DNA from: Oscillospiraceae bacterium
GTDB taxonomy: Bacteria; Bacillota; Clostridia; Oscillospirales; Oscillospiraceae
Length of the DNA: 8,165 nt
Direction: 5' to 3'
Assembly (NCBI GenBank): GCA_024404215.1
Contig: JAKSQI010000069.1
Coordinates: 1 to 8,165 of the forward strand
Shown: positions 1 to 7,134 of the stretch, one piece after another
How the letters are laid out: every line of letters starts with the position of its first letter
Position numbering within the stretch: the stretch's first letter is position 1
The notes under the pieces: model-generated
What the model was told of the DNA's origin: nothing
The model's database searches: none
The model's input: the letters and a program-made list of their open reading frames with translations, nothing else
Made by a program: the position numbers and the translations under genes

Positions 1-1917
1 AAGGTTGGCAATGTTCTGCTGAAAAACCGTATCGTAAATGCCCCTATGGCTCCCCCGGAAATGGGTCCCATCGGTGACATGACCCCAGAGAACATAGGTT
101 TCTACGGTCTCCGGGCCAAGGGCGGTGCTGCTGTTGTCTGCGTCAGCGAGGGCATCGTACACACCCGCACCGGCCGCAGCCATACCAAGCATCTGTCTTT
201 GGATAACCCCATGATGCTGCCTTCACTGGCGGAAGTCGCCAGAGAAATCCATTATCATAATGCCTTGGCCTCCATTGAACTGTCCCACGGCGGTAAATAC
301 GCCGGCAACCGGGTCCAGGGGCAGGACCCCAATACCGTTACCCGCTTCGGCCCCATTGACGAGGTCATGGCCGATGGTCGGGTGGTTACCGCCATGCCGG
401 AGGAACTGATTTATGAAATTGCCGAAGCCTTCGGCAAATCGGCTGCCCTCTGTAAGCAGGCCGGCTTTGACATGGTGCTGATTCATGCTGCCCATGGCTG
501 GCTGCTGAGCCAGTTCATGTCCCCGGGAACCAATAAGCGCACCGACAAGTGGGGCGGCAGCAGGGAAAATCGCATGCGCTTCCCCCTTTTGGTCATAGAA
601 AAAATCCGGGAAGCTGTAGGCCCCGGTTTTCCCATTGAATACCGCCTCAGCGGTTCGGAATACGTGGAGGGCGGTTACGACATCAACGAATGCGTTGAAA
701 TCTGCAAAATGCTGGACGGCAAGGTAGATGTTCTTTATATCTCGGCCGGTGTCCACGAAAACCGGGACAGCTTTGTCCTGACTCACCCCAGCATGTTCCT
801 GCCCCATGGCAGCAACGTCCATTTGGCAGCAGCTGTAAAAAAGCACATGAAGCGCACACCTGTTGGCTGCGTGGGCGGTATCAATGACCCGGCTCAGGCT
901 GAGGAAATCCTGGCCTCCGGCCAGGCCGACTTGGTCTGCATGGCCCGCCAGCTTCTGGTGGACCCGGACTTCCCCAAAAAGGCCTTAAGCGGTCACGCAG
1001 AGGACATTACCAAGTGCTGCCGCTGTTTCACCTGCTTTGCCTCAACGTTGTCAAATCGGATTACCTCCTGCGCTCTTAATCCTACAATTGGCCGCGAGCT
1101 GGACCAGCGTTACGGGCGACCGGCAACCAGTCCCAAGCGCTTAGTAATCGTTGGCGGAGGCCCCGGCGGAATGCAGGCTGCCCTTACTGCCCGGGAGCAA
1201 GGACATGAGGTTATCCTGCTGGAAAAGGCCTCCCGTTTAGGGGGCCAGTTGAACTGTGAAGAGTTTGTTCCCTTCAAAGCTGACCTTTATGCCTATGCCC
1301 GCCAGCAGGAACGCCGAGTATTGGCATCCGGTACCGACGTCCGTTTGAATACAGAAGCCACTCCGGAATTAATTGAAGCCCTGCATCCGGATGCATTGGT
1401 TTTGGCGGTAGGTGCCAAGCCTGTCACTCCCCCTATTCCCGGAATTGACTCTCCCAATGTCAAAGGATTAGAAGCCCTGCATCAAGCCGTCCCCGATTTG
1501 GGACAAAAGGTAGTGATTCTTGGCGGAGGACTGGTTGGCAGTGAAACCGCTGTCTATCTGAACAGTTTGGGCAAAGATGTCACCGTTGTAGAAATGAAAA
1601 ACGACTTTGCCGCCGAGGCCAATGAAATGCATAAAATTGCCCTGGAGCATGAGTTTGCCGCTTCCCGCATTCAGCTGCATCTAAATACAACCGCTGTCCG
1701 TGTAACAGAGGAAGGGCTTATCTGCCGCAAGGGAGAGGAAGAATTCACTTTGAAAGCTGACAGCATTCTGCTGGCTGCCGGTATGCGGGCAGACTGGGAT
1801 ACTGTTGAGCAGCTGCGCTATGCCGCACCCTGGTATTGGTCCATCGGTGACTGTGTCAAGGCCGGTCAGGTTGTCGCTGCCACGGAACAGGGACACAATG
1901 TGGTCCTGGATTTATAA
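1..1917 (+). CDS. OYE-family NADH:flavin / enoate (2,4-dienoyl-CoA-type) reductase, 5' partial
   Basis: The frame is open from base 1, so the gene starts outside the window. Alignment with the downstream paralog indicates that about 13 residues are missing; 638 residues are visible. Domain order: FMN-binding TIM barrel (about 1-330), [4Fe-4S] motif C339-x2-C342-x2-C345-x11-C357, FAD Rossmann motif GGGPGG (385-390) and NAD(P)H motif GGGLVG (508-513). An acidic residue after the second strand (VTVVEM) favours NADH over NADPH, by inference. In the active site, H252 matches the conserved His of FadH-type reductases, but the usual Tyr is Trp (W167, in HAAHGWLLSQF). This architecture is that of 2,4-dienoyl-CoA reductase, clostridial 2-enoate reductases and BaiCD/BaiH bile-acid enzymes: cytoplasmic, NADH-driven reduction of an activated C=C bond. 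The substrate cannot be read from the sequence. It is first in an operon with the paralog at 1929. Confidence 0.93.
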   Translation, partial: KVGNVLLKNRIVNAPMAPPEMGPIGDMTPENIGFYGLRAKGGAAVVCVSEGIVHTRTGRSHTKHLSLDNPMMLPSLAEVAREIHYHNALASIELSHGGKYAGNRVQGQDPNTVTRFGPIDEVMADGRVVTAMPEELIYEIAEAFGKSAALCKQAGFDMVLIHAAHGWLLSQFMSPGTNKRTDKWGGSRENRMRFPLLVIEKIREAVGPGFPIEYRLSGSEYVEGGYDINECVEICKMLDGKVDVLYISAGVHENRDSFVLTHPSMFLPHGSNVHLAAAVKKHMKRTPVGCVGGINDPAQAEEILASGQADLVCMARQLLVDPDFPKKALSGHAEDITKCCRCFTCFASTLSNRITSCALNPTIGRELDQRYGRPATSPKRLVIVGGGPGGMQAALTAREQGHEVILLEKASRLGGQLNCEEFVPFKADLYAYARQQERRVLASGTDVRLNTEATPELIEALHPDALVLAVGAKPVTPPIPGIDSPNVKGLEALHQAVPDLGQKVVILGGGLVGSETAVYLNSLGKDVTVVEMKNDFAAEANEMHKIALEHEFAASRIQLHLNTTAVRVTEEGLICRKGEEEFTLKADSILLAAGMRADWDTVEQLRYAAPWYWSIGDCVKAGQVVAATEQGHNVVLDL

Positions 1918-1921
1918 GGAG
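1916..1921 (+). promoter_or_regulatory. Ribosome binding site of second flavoenzyme
   Basis: AAGGAG overlaps the TAA stop of the upstream gene and lies 7 nt before the ATG at 1929. It fixes the start of the second reductase and supports translational coupling of the pair. Confidence 0.85.
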
Positions 1922-1928
1922 TGTTATT

Positions 1929-3899
1929 ATGGCAGAGTTTAAATATCCTCATTTGTTTGAGCCCATCCGTTTGGGCAATCAGCTTTTCCGCAACCGTTTG
2001 TTTGCCTCCCCTACCGGTTTTCAGGATGTGGACGACAGTGGCTGGCTGCCGGCCGAAGCTGCCGCCTACTATGAGCGCAAGGCCATTGGCGGTGCCGCCA
2101 GTGTTACCAGCTGCGAATGCATTGTGGATACAGAGCTGGGCTTGGGAACCCCTCGTCATTTCCGTCTGGATAATCCCATGTCCCATTACTCACTGGCCCG
2201 CGTAGCCCATGCGGTTTCCCGCCATGGGGCTGTTGCCAGCGCTGAGCTCCAGCATGCCGGCATGTATGCCAACCGGGATTTGGCTATGTTCGGCGGCGGA
2301 AGTACCGGTGCCGCCTATGGGCCTGTAGAAACGGAGCTGAACGGGCGCCGGGTACTCCCTATGGACGAAGCCATGATTGAGCGCACCATCGCCAAATATG
2401 CCCAGGCCGCAGCAGCAGCTAAGTCTTTGGGCTTTGGTATGGTTACCGTCCATGCCGGGCACGGCTGGATGCTGCAGCAGTTTCTTTCCCCCACGCTGAA
2501 CACCCGCACTGACAAATGGGGTGGTCCGGATATTGAAAACCGCGCCCGCCTCATGGTTTCGGTCTGCGATGCCATCCGAAAAGCAGTTGGCCCCGGCTTC
2601 CCCATTGAAGTCCGTATCAGCGGCTCTGAGGTCTATGAAGGCGGCTACGGCATAGAAGAGGGCATTGCCATTGCCAAGCAGCTGGATGGTCACTGTAATC
2701 TTATTCACGTCTCGGCAGGCAGCCACGAAGTGGATGAGGTTTTCACTGTTACCCATCCTTCCATGTTCATGGAGGATGGCTGCAATGTGAAATATGCTGC
2801 TGAAATCAAAAAGCACGTCACTACCCCGGTTGCCACAGTCGGTGCCCTCAGTGACCCGGAGCTGATGGAAGAAATCATTGCCTCCGGCAAGGCCGATGTT
2901 GTTGAGATGGCCCGCCAGCTGCTGGCCGATCCGGATACCCCCAACAAGCTTCGTACCGGCCGCGAGAAGGAGATCCGCCGCTGCATGCGCTGCCTCAGCT
3001 GCTTCTCCTCTGAGCTGACCCATGGTGCCCCTTACTGCGCCATTAACCCGGAATGCGGCCGTGAACTGGAAATAAAATACGACAATGCACGGCCTGCGGT
3101 GTCCAAAAAGGTTTTGATTGCCGGCGGCGGCATCGGCGGCATGCAGGCAGCCCTTACCTGCGCTGAGCGTGGCCATCAGGTTATTCTTTGTGAAAAAACC
3201 GACCGTCTGGGCGGTACCCTTCGCTGCGAAAGCAAGGTGCCCTTCAAGCCCAACCTGGACCGCTACCTAAACGCCCAGGCAGCAGCCGTTGCAGCCAATC
3301 CCGCCATTGAGCTCCGTTTGAACACAGCAGTAACACCGGCACTGGCGGAAGAACTGAAGCCCGATGTCATCTTTGCTGCCACCGGTGCTCGTCCTGTTAA
3401 GCCCCCTATTCCCGGTATTGACGGGGAGCATGTCATCAGTGCAGAAGAAGCCTATCAAGCTCCCGAGAAGGCAGGAAATCGCGTTGTCATTCTCGGCGCC
3501 GGTCTGGTAGGCATTGAACTGGGCATTTTCCTAGCCATGCAGGGCAGGAAGATAACCATTTTGGAAATGGCCCCCACCATGAATGATGGCGGCAATTTCC
3601 TCCATGCATCCGGACTTCGGGTACAAATCAAGAAGTATGGCATAGACATCCACTGCAGTACCAAAGCTTCTTCCATTACAGAAGAAGGCGTGATAGGGCA
3701 GACGGAAGCCGGCGATACTCTCTTCCCGGCAGACACCGTCATTTACGCCGTAGGCCAGCGCTCTGTCAGTGAGGAGGCATTGGCATTGAACTACTGTGCC
3801 CCCGAATTCTATATGCTGGGTGACTGCGTCTCCCCCCGCAACATCACCGCTGCTACTTCCGCCGCCTATACCCTTGCCCGCGACTTAGGTGTACGGTAA
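1929..3899 (+). CDS. OYE-family NADH:flavin / enoate-type reductase, second tandem paralog
   Basis: Full-length, 656 residues, close to the usual 640-670 for this architecture. It has an FMN TIM barrel (about 10-345), an iron-sulfur motif C352-x2-C355-x2-C358-x11-C370, an FAD motif GGGIGG (399-404) and an NAD(P)H motif GAGLVG (523-528) followed by acidic ILEM, which suggests NADH use. It ends with the typical GDC segment (FYMLGDCVSPRNI). The barrel His is present (H266), while the FadH-type catalytic Tyr position is W180, as in the upstream paralog. The OYE motif usually reading H-x-GR reads HAGM here and HGGK in the first gene. The protein is clearly homologous to the first gene throughout but diverged, so the pair is an old duplication. 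The two may act on consecutive or different unsaturated substrates, or as partners. FadH, 2-enoate reductase and BaiCD/BaiH are the nearest characterised types; the specificity is unknown. Confidence 0.93.
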   Translation: MAEFKYPHLFEPIRLGNQLFRNRLFASPTGFQDVDDSGWLPAEAAAYYERKAIGGAASVTSCECIVDTELGLGTPRHFRLDNPMSHYSLARVAHAVSRHGAVASAELQHAGMYANRDLAMFGGGSTGAAYGPVETELNGRRVLPMDEAMIERTIAKYAQAAAAAKSLGFGMVTVHAGHGWMLQQFLSPTLNTRTDKWGGPDIENRARLMVSVCDAIRKAVGPGFPIEVRISGSEVYEGGYGIEEGIAIAKQLDGHCNLIHVSAGSHEVDEVFTVTHPSMFMEDGCNVKYAAEIKKHVTTPVATVGALSDPELMEEIIASGKADVVEMARQLLADPDTPNKLRTGREKEIRRCMRCLSCFSSELTHGAPYCAINPECGRELEIKYDNARPAVSKKVLIAGGGIGGMQAALTCAERGHQVILCEKTDRLGGTLRCESKVPFKPNLDRYLNAQAAAVAANPAIELRLNTAVTPALAEELKPDVIFAATGARPVKPPIPGIDGEHVISAEEAYQAPEKAGNRVVILGAGLVGIELGIFLAMQGRKITILEMAPTMNDGGNFLHASGLRVQIKKYGIDIHCSTKASSITEEGVIGQTEAGDTLFPADTVIYAVGQRSVSEEALALNYCAPEFYMLGDCVSPRNITAATSAAYTLARDLGVR

Positions 3900-3949
3900 C
3901 CAGCTCTTTACATTCGCCTAATCGCACCCGCTCAAAAAGAGATGAAAAG

Positions 3950-3997
3950 CAGGAGCTAACCTACAGAAATGGATTATTCTCTGTAGGTTAGCTCCTG
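3950..3997. terminator. Rho-independent terminator, probably bidirectional
   Basis: Perfect 18-bp inverted repeat: CAGGAGCTAACCTACAGA at 3950-3967, its complement at 3980-3997, and a 12-nt loop. It starts 50 bases after the second reductase stops. On the + strand the tail is a modest TTATTTGT. On the - strand the tail is T-rich (the complement of CTCAAAAAGAGATGAAAAG, 3930-3949), so it may also stop leftward transcription from the lipoprotein operon. Confidence 0.8.
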
Positions 3998-4096
3998 TTA
4001 TTTGTCATATCGCCTATAGAATACTCTGCTAAGGCACCAGCCCAAACTCCTCCTCCGATAGTGTCAGCTGATAGGCTGTCAGGTAATAGCCTTCTA

Positions 4097-4331
4097 TAAA
4101 AAACGAATTCTTTTATGGTCGAGATTGGAGCAATGTAACAATCCCAACCTTCATCTCTCTTCTTGATGAGTATCTTCATTGGTACTGTGAAGAACGAATT
4201 AAGATGTCACTAGGTGGCATGAGCCCACGACAATACAGGCAAAATCACACCCCAATACGCAGCATAAAACCATAAAATGGTCCAAAATAATGTCCTCACT
4301 CCCAAATGGTCGTTTTCACTGGGCTCCAACA
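4097..4331 (+). mobile_element. IS3-family insertion sequence remnant A (right end only)
   Basis: It holds the last codons of orfB, the post-stop sequence and a plausible right terminus. Read inward from 4331 the end begins TGTTGGAG, and the other copy begins TGTTAGAG; IS3 ends typically start with TG. Bases 4097-4305 match the inverted copy at 7502-7295 with two substitutions and one single-base indel, as counted by eye. Similarity then falls to 19 of 26 bases up to 4331 and disappears. The left end and most of the transposase are missing, and no target duplication can be tested. Confidence 0.85.
4099..4275 (+). pseudogene. IS3-family transposase (OrfB) C-terminal fragment
   Basis: Fifty-eight codons are open in frame to TAA at 4273-4275, reading KNEFFYGRDW, then LLDEYLHWYCEERIKMSLGG and MSPRQYRQN. 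This is the conserved end of IS3-group OrfB integrase-fold transposases (YxxWYNxxRxxxxLGGxSPxxY). All three DDE catalytic residues lie upstream in the family and are absent, so the fragment is inactive. There is no start codon, and stops occur just upstream in this frame. It keeps a six-A run (4098-4103) where the other copy has five, which shows that the other copy is the frameshifted one. Confidence 0.88.
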
Positions 4332-4383
4332 CTTGCCTCAATATATTGTTACATTCAGTTTAGATAGCCGATAGTTTAATCAA

Positions 4384-5115
4384 TTAGAAACGGGTTTTAT
4401 ACAGCGCCTCATTAAAAGGCGTTGCCTCAACAACTTCGATAAGTTTTGAGAGCGTGTCATCTTTCTTGCATCCTGTTACCTGCGTTCCGTATGTGTAAAG
4501 CATTTCACCTGAAGGACAAAATCTTTCAACGGTACCATCGTTTACCATGTATTTCCCCATGAATGTACCAACTATGTTATATGCTCCAGGGAAAATATCG
4601 CTTTCTGTAAGAAAAAAGACATACTCATCACCAATATTTGGCTTGGGGGCTCCTCCAATAAGCCCATATTCTATTTGATCATTATCATCATAATTAAACG
4701 GTATTTTTTCGTTTCCGTATTTTTCAACATATGTGCTTAGGCGTATATATCCGCCAAACTCTTCAACGGTGATTACGTCCCCCTCACACAAACCACCTCT
4801 AAGAATAGTGTTAATTTCAACATCCTCAAGGATTGTTGGCCTAGCCTCTTTGTCAGAATACCTTATATCGACAACTGTCCCAATTACAATCACCGGCGAG
4901 ATTTCGGATAGTTGCGCAGCATCTGCATAAATATATTGAAAATCTGCGTCTATTATTCCCGTTTCAACAATACTATAGTCCCGAGGTATAAATGTATCAT
5001 TTTGAACATCAATTCCATCTTCCACCGCTAAAGAGAGCGTTTCAGAACATGCGGCACACATGGTCAAAAGTGTACAAGAGAATATGAACATAAGAAGAAA
5101 TTTAAGCTGCTTCAT
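4384..5115 (-). CDS. Lipoprotein of unknown function, second copy
   Basis: 243 residues. ATG at 5115 is preceded by GAGG with 7-nt spacing, placed in the 15-nt gap after the upstream lipoprotein gene. The N-terminus is a lipoprotein signal: K-rich start, hydrophobic residues 6-19, and candidate lipobox C20-A21-A22-C23 with an unusual Cys at -3. Residues 73-125 share a core with the upstream protein: SPVIVIGTVVDIRYSDK (73-89), then a charged strand ending in ILRGG, then VITVEEFGGYIR. A second shared block is GAY-x2-VG-x-F-x-G-x-Y near 178-189. The strand pattern suggests a small beta-barrel. It is the last gene of the protease operon and is probably a surface-anchored partner of the other two products. 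No catalytic motif was recognised. The stop TAA lies 53 bases from IS remnant A, and I see no hairpin directly after the gene. Confidence 0.85.
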   Translation of the reverse strand: MKQLKFLLMFIFSCTLLTMCAACSETLSLAVEDGIDVQNDTFIPRDYSIVETGIIDADFQYIYADAAQLSEISPVIVIGTVVDIRYSDKEARPTILEDVEINTILRGGLCEGDVITVEEFGGYIRLSTYVEKYGNEKIPFNYDDNDQIEYGLIGGAPKPNIGDEYVFFLTESDIFPGAYNIVGTFMGKYMVNDGTVERFCPSGEMLYTYGTQVTGCKKDDTLSKLIEVVEATPFNEALYKTRF

Positions 5116-5130
5116 TTTTAATCCTCATTT

Positions 5131-6006
5131 CTATTCTTTACAAAAACTGCTTGCTGCCATTTTGATGGGGTCCTCTCCTTCAAAGGGATTTTCGCATACA
5201 GCTGCTTTTAGGTCCTCTAATGAACCGTATACCCAGGTTTTCCCTTCGGCCAGATACCGAGAACAGGTATCATTTGACGAAATCAAGTATTCCCCTGTAA
5301 AATCACCAACTCTGGAATAGGCCCCTGTTACAGTGGTGCTTTTTCTTAAAAACAGAACGCAGCGTGTCCCGGCTTCCGGAAAGGACTCGTTTCCGGGCAA
5401 GGATACTTCAAGATATTCGTTGGAAGAGACCATGCCGTTTCCCTTAAGAGCCTGGTCATAGGTTTCGCCTCTTATATAACCACCGTACATCTCAATAGTG
5501 ATTTGATCATCGGCAACAAAATCTCCCCGTAGTGTTTCCTCTACTCGAAAATTGTAAAGGATATGGGCAGAATCCCCACTGCCGGTTTTATCTGTAAAAT
5601 ATATTTCCTCTATTGTTCCTATAATAACATAGGGCGAGAATTTACTTGCCTGCTCTGGCCTTGGGTATTTTGTATCGCCTGATGATTGAAGCACGACCAA
5701 CAACTCGCGCCCGCTTATATCTCCTTCGCAGAAAGCATCGTAATCTGTTAGGTCTACAGTATAATCTTCAGGATGGCGCCGAAACGCCGGCTCGTCAATG
5801 CCGGCTGATAGATCCATTGTGTCTTCTGTTACCGTTATACTCTCGTTAGAAATGTCTGCTCCGCTGGCACCGTCTTTGCTGTATAAGGACGGAACGGCTA
5901 CGAAATCATTATTTGCGGTATAAGTATTAGGACCACAACCGCACAAGATACACACAGCAAATACAATGCCAATAGAGATACTGATTATTCTGCAGATTGT
6001 TGTCAC
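5131..6006 (-). CDS. Lipoprotein of unknown function, first copy
   Basis: 291 residues, starting with GTG at 6006-6004. The lipobox is L21-C22-G23-C24 after a hydrophobic stretch (7-21), so the mature protein should start at C24 and sit on the outer face of the cytoplasmic membrane, or in the outer membrane if the host is diderm. Residues 25-120 are acidic and low in structure, like a linker. Residues 124-179 form the core shared with the downstream gene: SPYVIIGTIEEIYFTDK, then NFRVEETLRGDF, then ITIEMYGGYIRGETY. The block GAYSRVGDFTGEYLI (228-242) also matches the sister. The two genes are tandem paralogs that have diverged strongly outside these blocks. The gene lies 26 bases after the metalloprotease and 15 before the second lipoprotein, so the three are almost certainly co-transcribed. 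The function is unknown. Confidence 0.87.
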   Translation of the reverse strand: MTTICRIISISIGIVFAVCILCGCGPNTYTANNDFVAVPSLYSKDGASGADISNESITVTEDTMDLSAGIDEPAFRRHPEDYTVDLTDYDAFCEGDISGRELLVVLQSSGDTKYPRPEQASKFSPYVIIGTIEEIYFTDKTGSGDSAHILYNFRVEETLRGDFVADDQITIEMYGGYIRGETYDQALKGNGMVSSNEYLEVSLPGNESFPEAGTRCVLFLRKSTTVTGAYSRVGDFTGEYLISSNDTCSRYLAEGKTWVYGSLEDLKAAVCENPFEGEDPIKMAASSFCKE

Positions 6007-6012
6007 GCTGCT

Positions 6013-6018
6013 CTCCCT
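6013..6018 (-). promoter_or_regulatory. Ribosome binding site that sets a GTG start
   Basis: On the minus strand AGGGAG lies 6 nt before GTG at 6006. It supports GTG as the start of the first lipoprotein, and the signal peptide begins directly after it. Confidence 0.75.
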
Positions 6019-6032
6019 AGTGCTTGACCATC

Positions 6033-6692
6033 TCAGTATAAATGATTAATGATTTGCAGATCTGCAACCACAGGCTGATACACAGACCTCCCGCTTGCAA
6101 GCTGGCACATTATCCTTCCGGTATTATAGAAAATAACGCCGTTGCTATCTACATATGTGCAGTGATCCAGTCCCAGCGCATGCCCAAATTCATGAGCGAT
6201 TGTTCCTTGCTTGTTCCGTGCAGCCGAATTTCCATTTTGGCTTGAGATATTATTAAACGAGGGCGAGTTCAATTTGATTTTTGCCCATGTCCAATTTTGG
6301 CTAGGCGCTCCGCCAACAGTCGCATTAATTTGTGTTCTGTAGTTATAATGAATAGTTACTGCCAAAACCCCACTGCTGACGCTTTCTATGTTTTCGTAGT
6401 AAATATCAAAAACACTATAGTCCTTAGATGTTGTTTTTGCGATTGATATGGGTGTACCATATCCTAGCCGAGAAGAAGTATAAACCCAACTGTCAACTGC
6501 ATTTTGGATTAACGTGGAGTAGGCTGAAGCGGAAGAATCAACATAATAATAACGATTATTATTCCCCCAATTGCCAACTCCTCCAACTATATAATGGCAA
6601 TTATAATCAAAATAACTTCCGCAAGCATTTGCGTCTACTGTCCAAAAGCAAATTATGTAAAGAACACTCACTAGAACAATTAGTTTTTTCAT
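6033..6692 (-). CDS. Secreted matrixin-like (metzincin) zinc metalloprotease
   Basis: 219 residues. ATG at 6692 follows an ideal AGGAGG (6705-6700) with 7-nt spacing. A Sec signal peptide is clear: KK, then hydrophobic 4-18, then A21-N22-A23 before C24, best read as signal peptidase I cleavage. The zinc site is HEFGHALGLDH at 167-177 (H167, H171 and H177 as ligands, E168 as base), the extended metzincin motif. M195 in RIMCQLASG, 18 residues later, fits the Met-turn. The C-terminal DLQIINHLY matches the final helix of matrixins (M10 type). The mature chain has four Cys (C24, C32, C178, C196), enough for two disulfides. There is no obvious cysteine-switch propeptide, and the protein is near the size of a bare catalytic domain. 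It should cleave proteins outside the cell; the substrate is unknown. It is first in an operon with two lipoproteins. Confidence 0.9.
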   Translation of the reverse strand: MKKLIVLVSVLYIICFWTVDANACGSYFDYNCHYIVGGVGNWGNNNRYYYVDSSASAYSTLIQNAVDSWVYTSSRLGYGTPISIAKTTSKDYSVFDIYYENIESVSSGVLAVTIHYNYRTQINATVGGAPSQNWTWAKIKLNSPSFNNISSQNGNSAARNKQGTIAHEFGHALGLDHCTYVDSNGVIFYNTGRIMCQLASGRSVYQPVVADLQIINHLY

Positions 6693-6946
6693 TGTATGAC
6701 CTCCTCATTGTCCTCATATAATCAAGTGTTTTTCCTTGATAATCCAAGGCTTTTCATCCTTTTATATCTCCGCGAACGAGCCGGAATTGTCGGCGTTCGA
6801 GTGTATTGAGTACAGAACCAGCGGTAAATGGGCACACGAAATAAAACGTCATTGCTTTCCGTTCTACCGGCCTTCTGTATATATTCCGTTGTTTCCGAAT
6901 ACTAAGTCCAATAAAAAACACACAAGCCCATGGTCCTCAGTCTGGC

Positions 6947-6958
6947 TTATGCGCATAA
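6947..6958. repeat. Perfect 12-bp palindrome TTATGCGCATAA
   Basis: Fully self-complementary, about 260 bases upstream of the protease start and inside the putative leader. It could be a dimeric regulator site. No gene for a matching regulator is seen in the window. Confidence 0.4.
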
Positions 6959-6978
6959 ACGAATGATGTTAATCTAGC

Positions 6979-6995
6979 CTTCCCTCCACTGGAAG
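6979..6995. promoter_or_regulatory. Dyad CTTCC-N7-GGAAG, possible MerR-like site
   Basis: On the minus strand the dyad sits between GTGACT and TAGATT, separated by 17 nt, as in a promoter whose spacer carries an operator. MerR-family regulators bind dyads placed this way but usually need 19-20 bp spacing, so the assignment is tentative. Confidence 0.25.
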
Positions 6996-7105
6996 TCACA
7001 CCTGAAACGTTGCGCACACATACCGAACTTTGTATGTAAAAAACGAAGCATGGCGCCTACCCCCAATCATGAAAATCTTGAATTACTAATTCCGTTGATA
7101 GTTAT

Positions 7106-7134
7106 GATATATCACAAATGATTCACATCGTCAA
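7106..7134 (-). promoter_or_regulatory. Candidate sigma-A promoter for the metalloprotease operon
   Basis: Minus strand: TTGACG (7134-7129), 17-nt spacer, TATATC (7111-7106), 5/6 and 4/6 matches to consensus. The -10 lies within the palindrome TGATATATCA (7105-7114), and TGTGA is repeated at a 6-nt interval in the spacer, so a repressor site is possible. Transcription would begin near 7099 and give a leader of about 400 nt before the protease ATG. Confidence 0.45.

Noticed and set aside
223..846. 207-codon minus-strand open frame
   Set aside because: Antisense to the first reductase, no recognisable protein, and no support against the strong family match on the plus strand.
2190..3176. 328-codon minus-strand open frame
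   Set aside because: Antisense shadow of the second reductase in GC-rich DNA; its Ala/Gly-rich content mirrors the complementary codons.
3988..4179. Minus-strand frame with a bacteriocin-like stretch (GGGVWAGALAEYS)
   Set aside because: Its N-terminal part is antisense to the IS remnant, there is no ribosome binding site or leader with a double-Gly site, and the Gly-rich run is too short to support a call.
6700..6750. Closer promoter for the protease (TTGGAT-N18-GATTAT, minus strand)
   Set aside because: Only about 3/6 and 4/6 matches, weaker than the candidate at 7106-7134; not excluded but not supportable alone.
6736..6966. 76-codon plus-strand open frame upstream of the protease
   Set aside because: No convincing ribosome binding site, no recognisable homology, and it overlaps the probable leader of the minus-strand operon.
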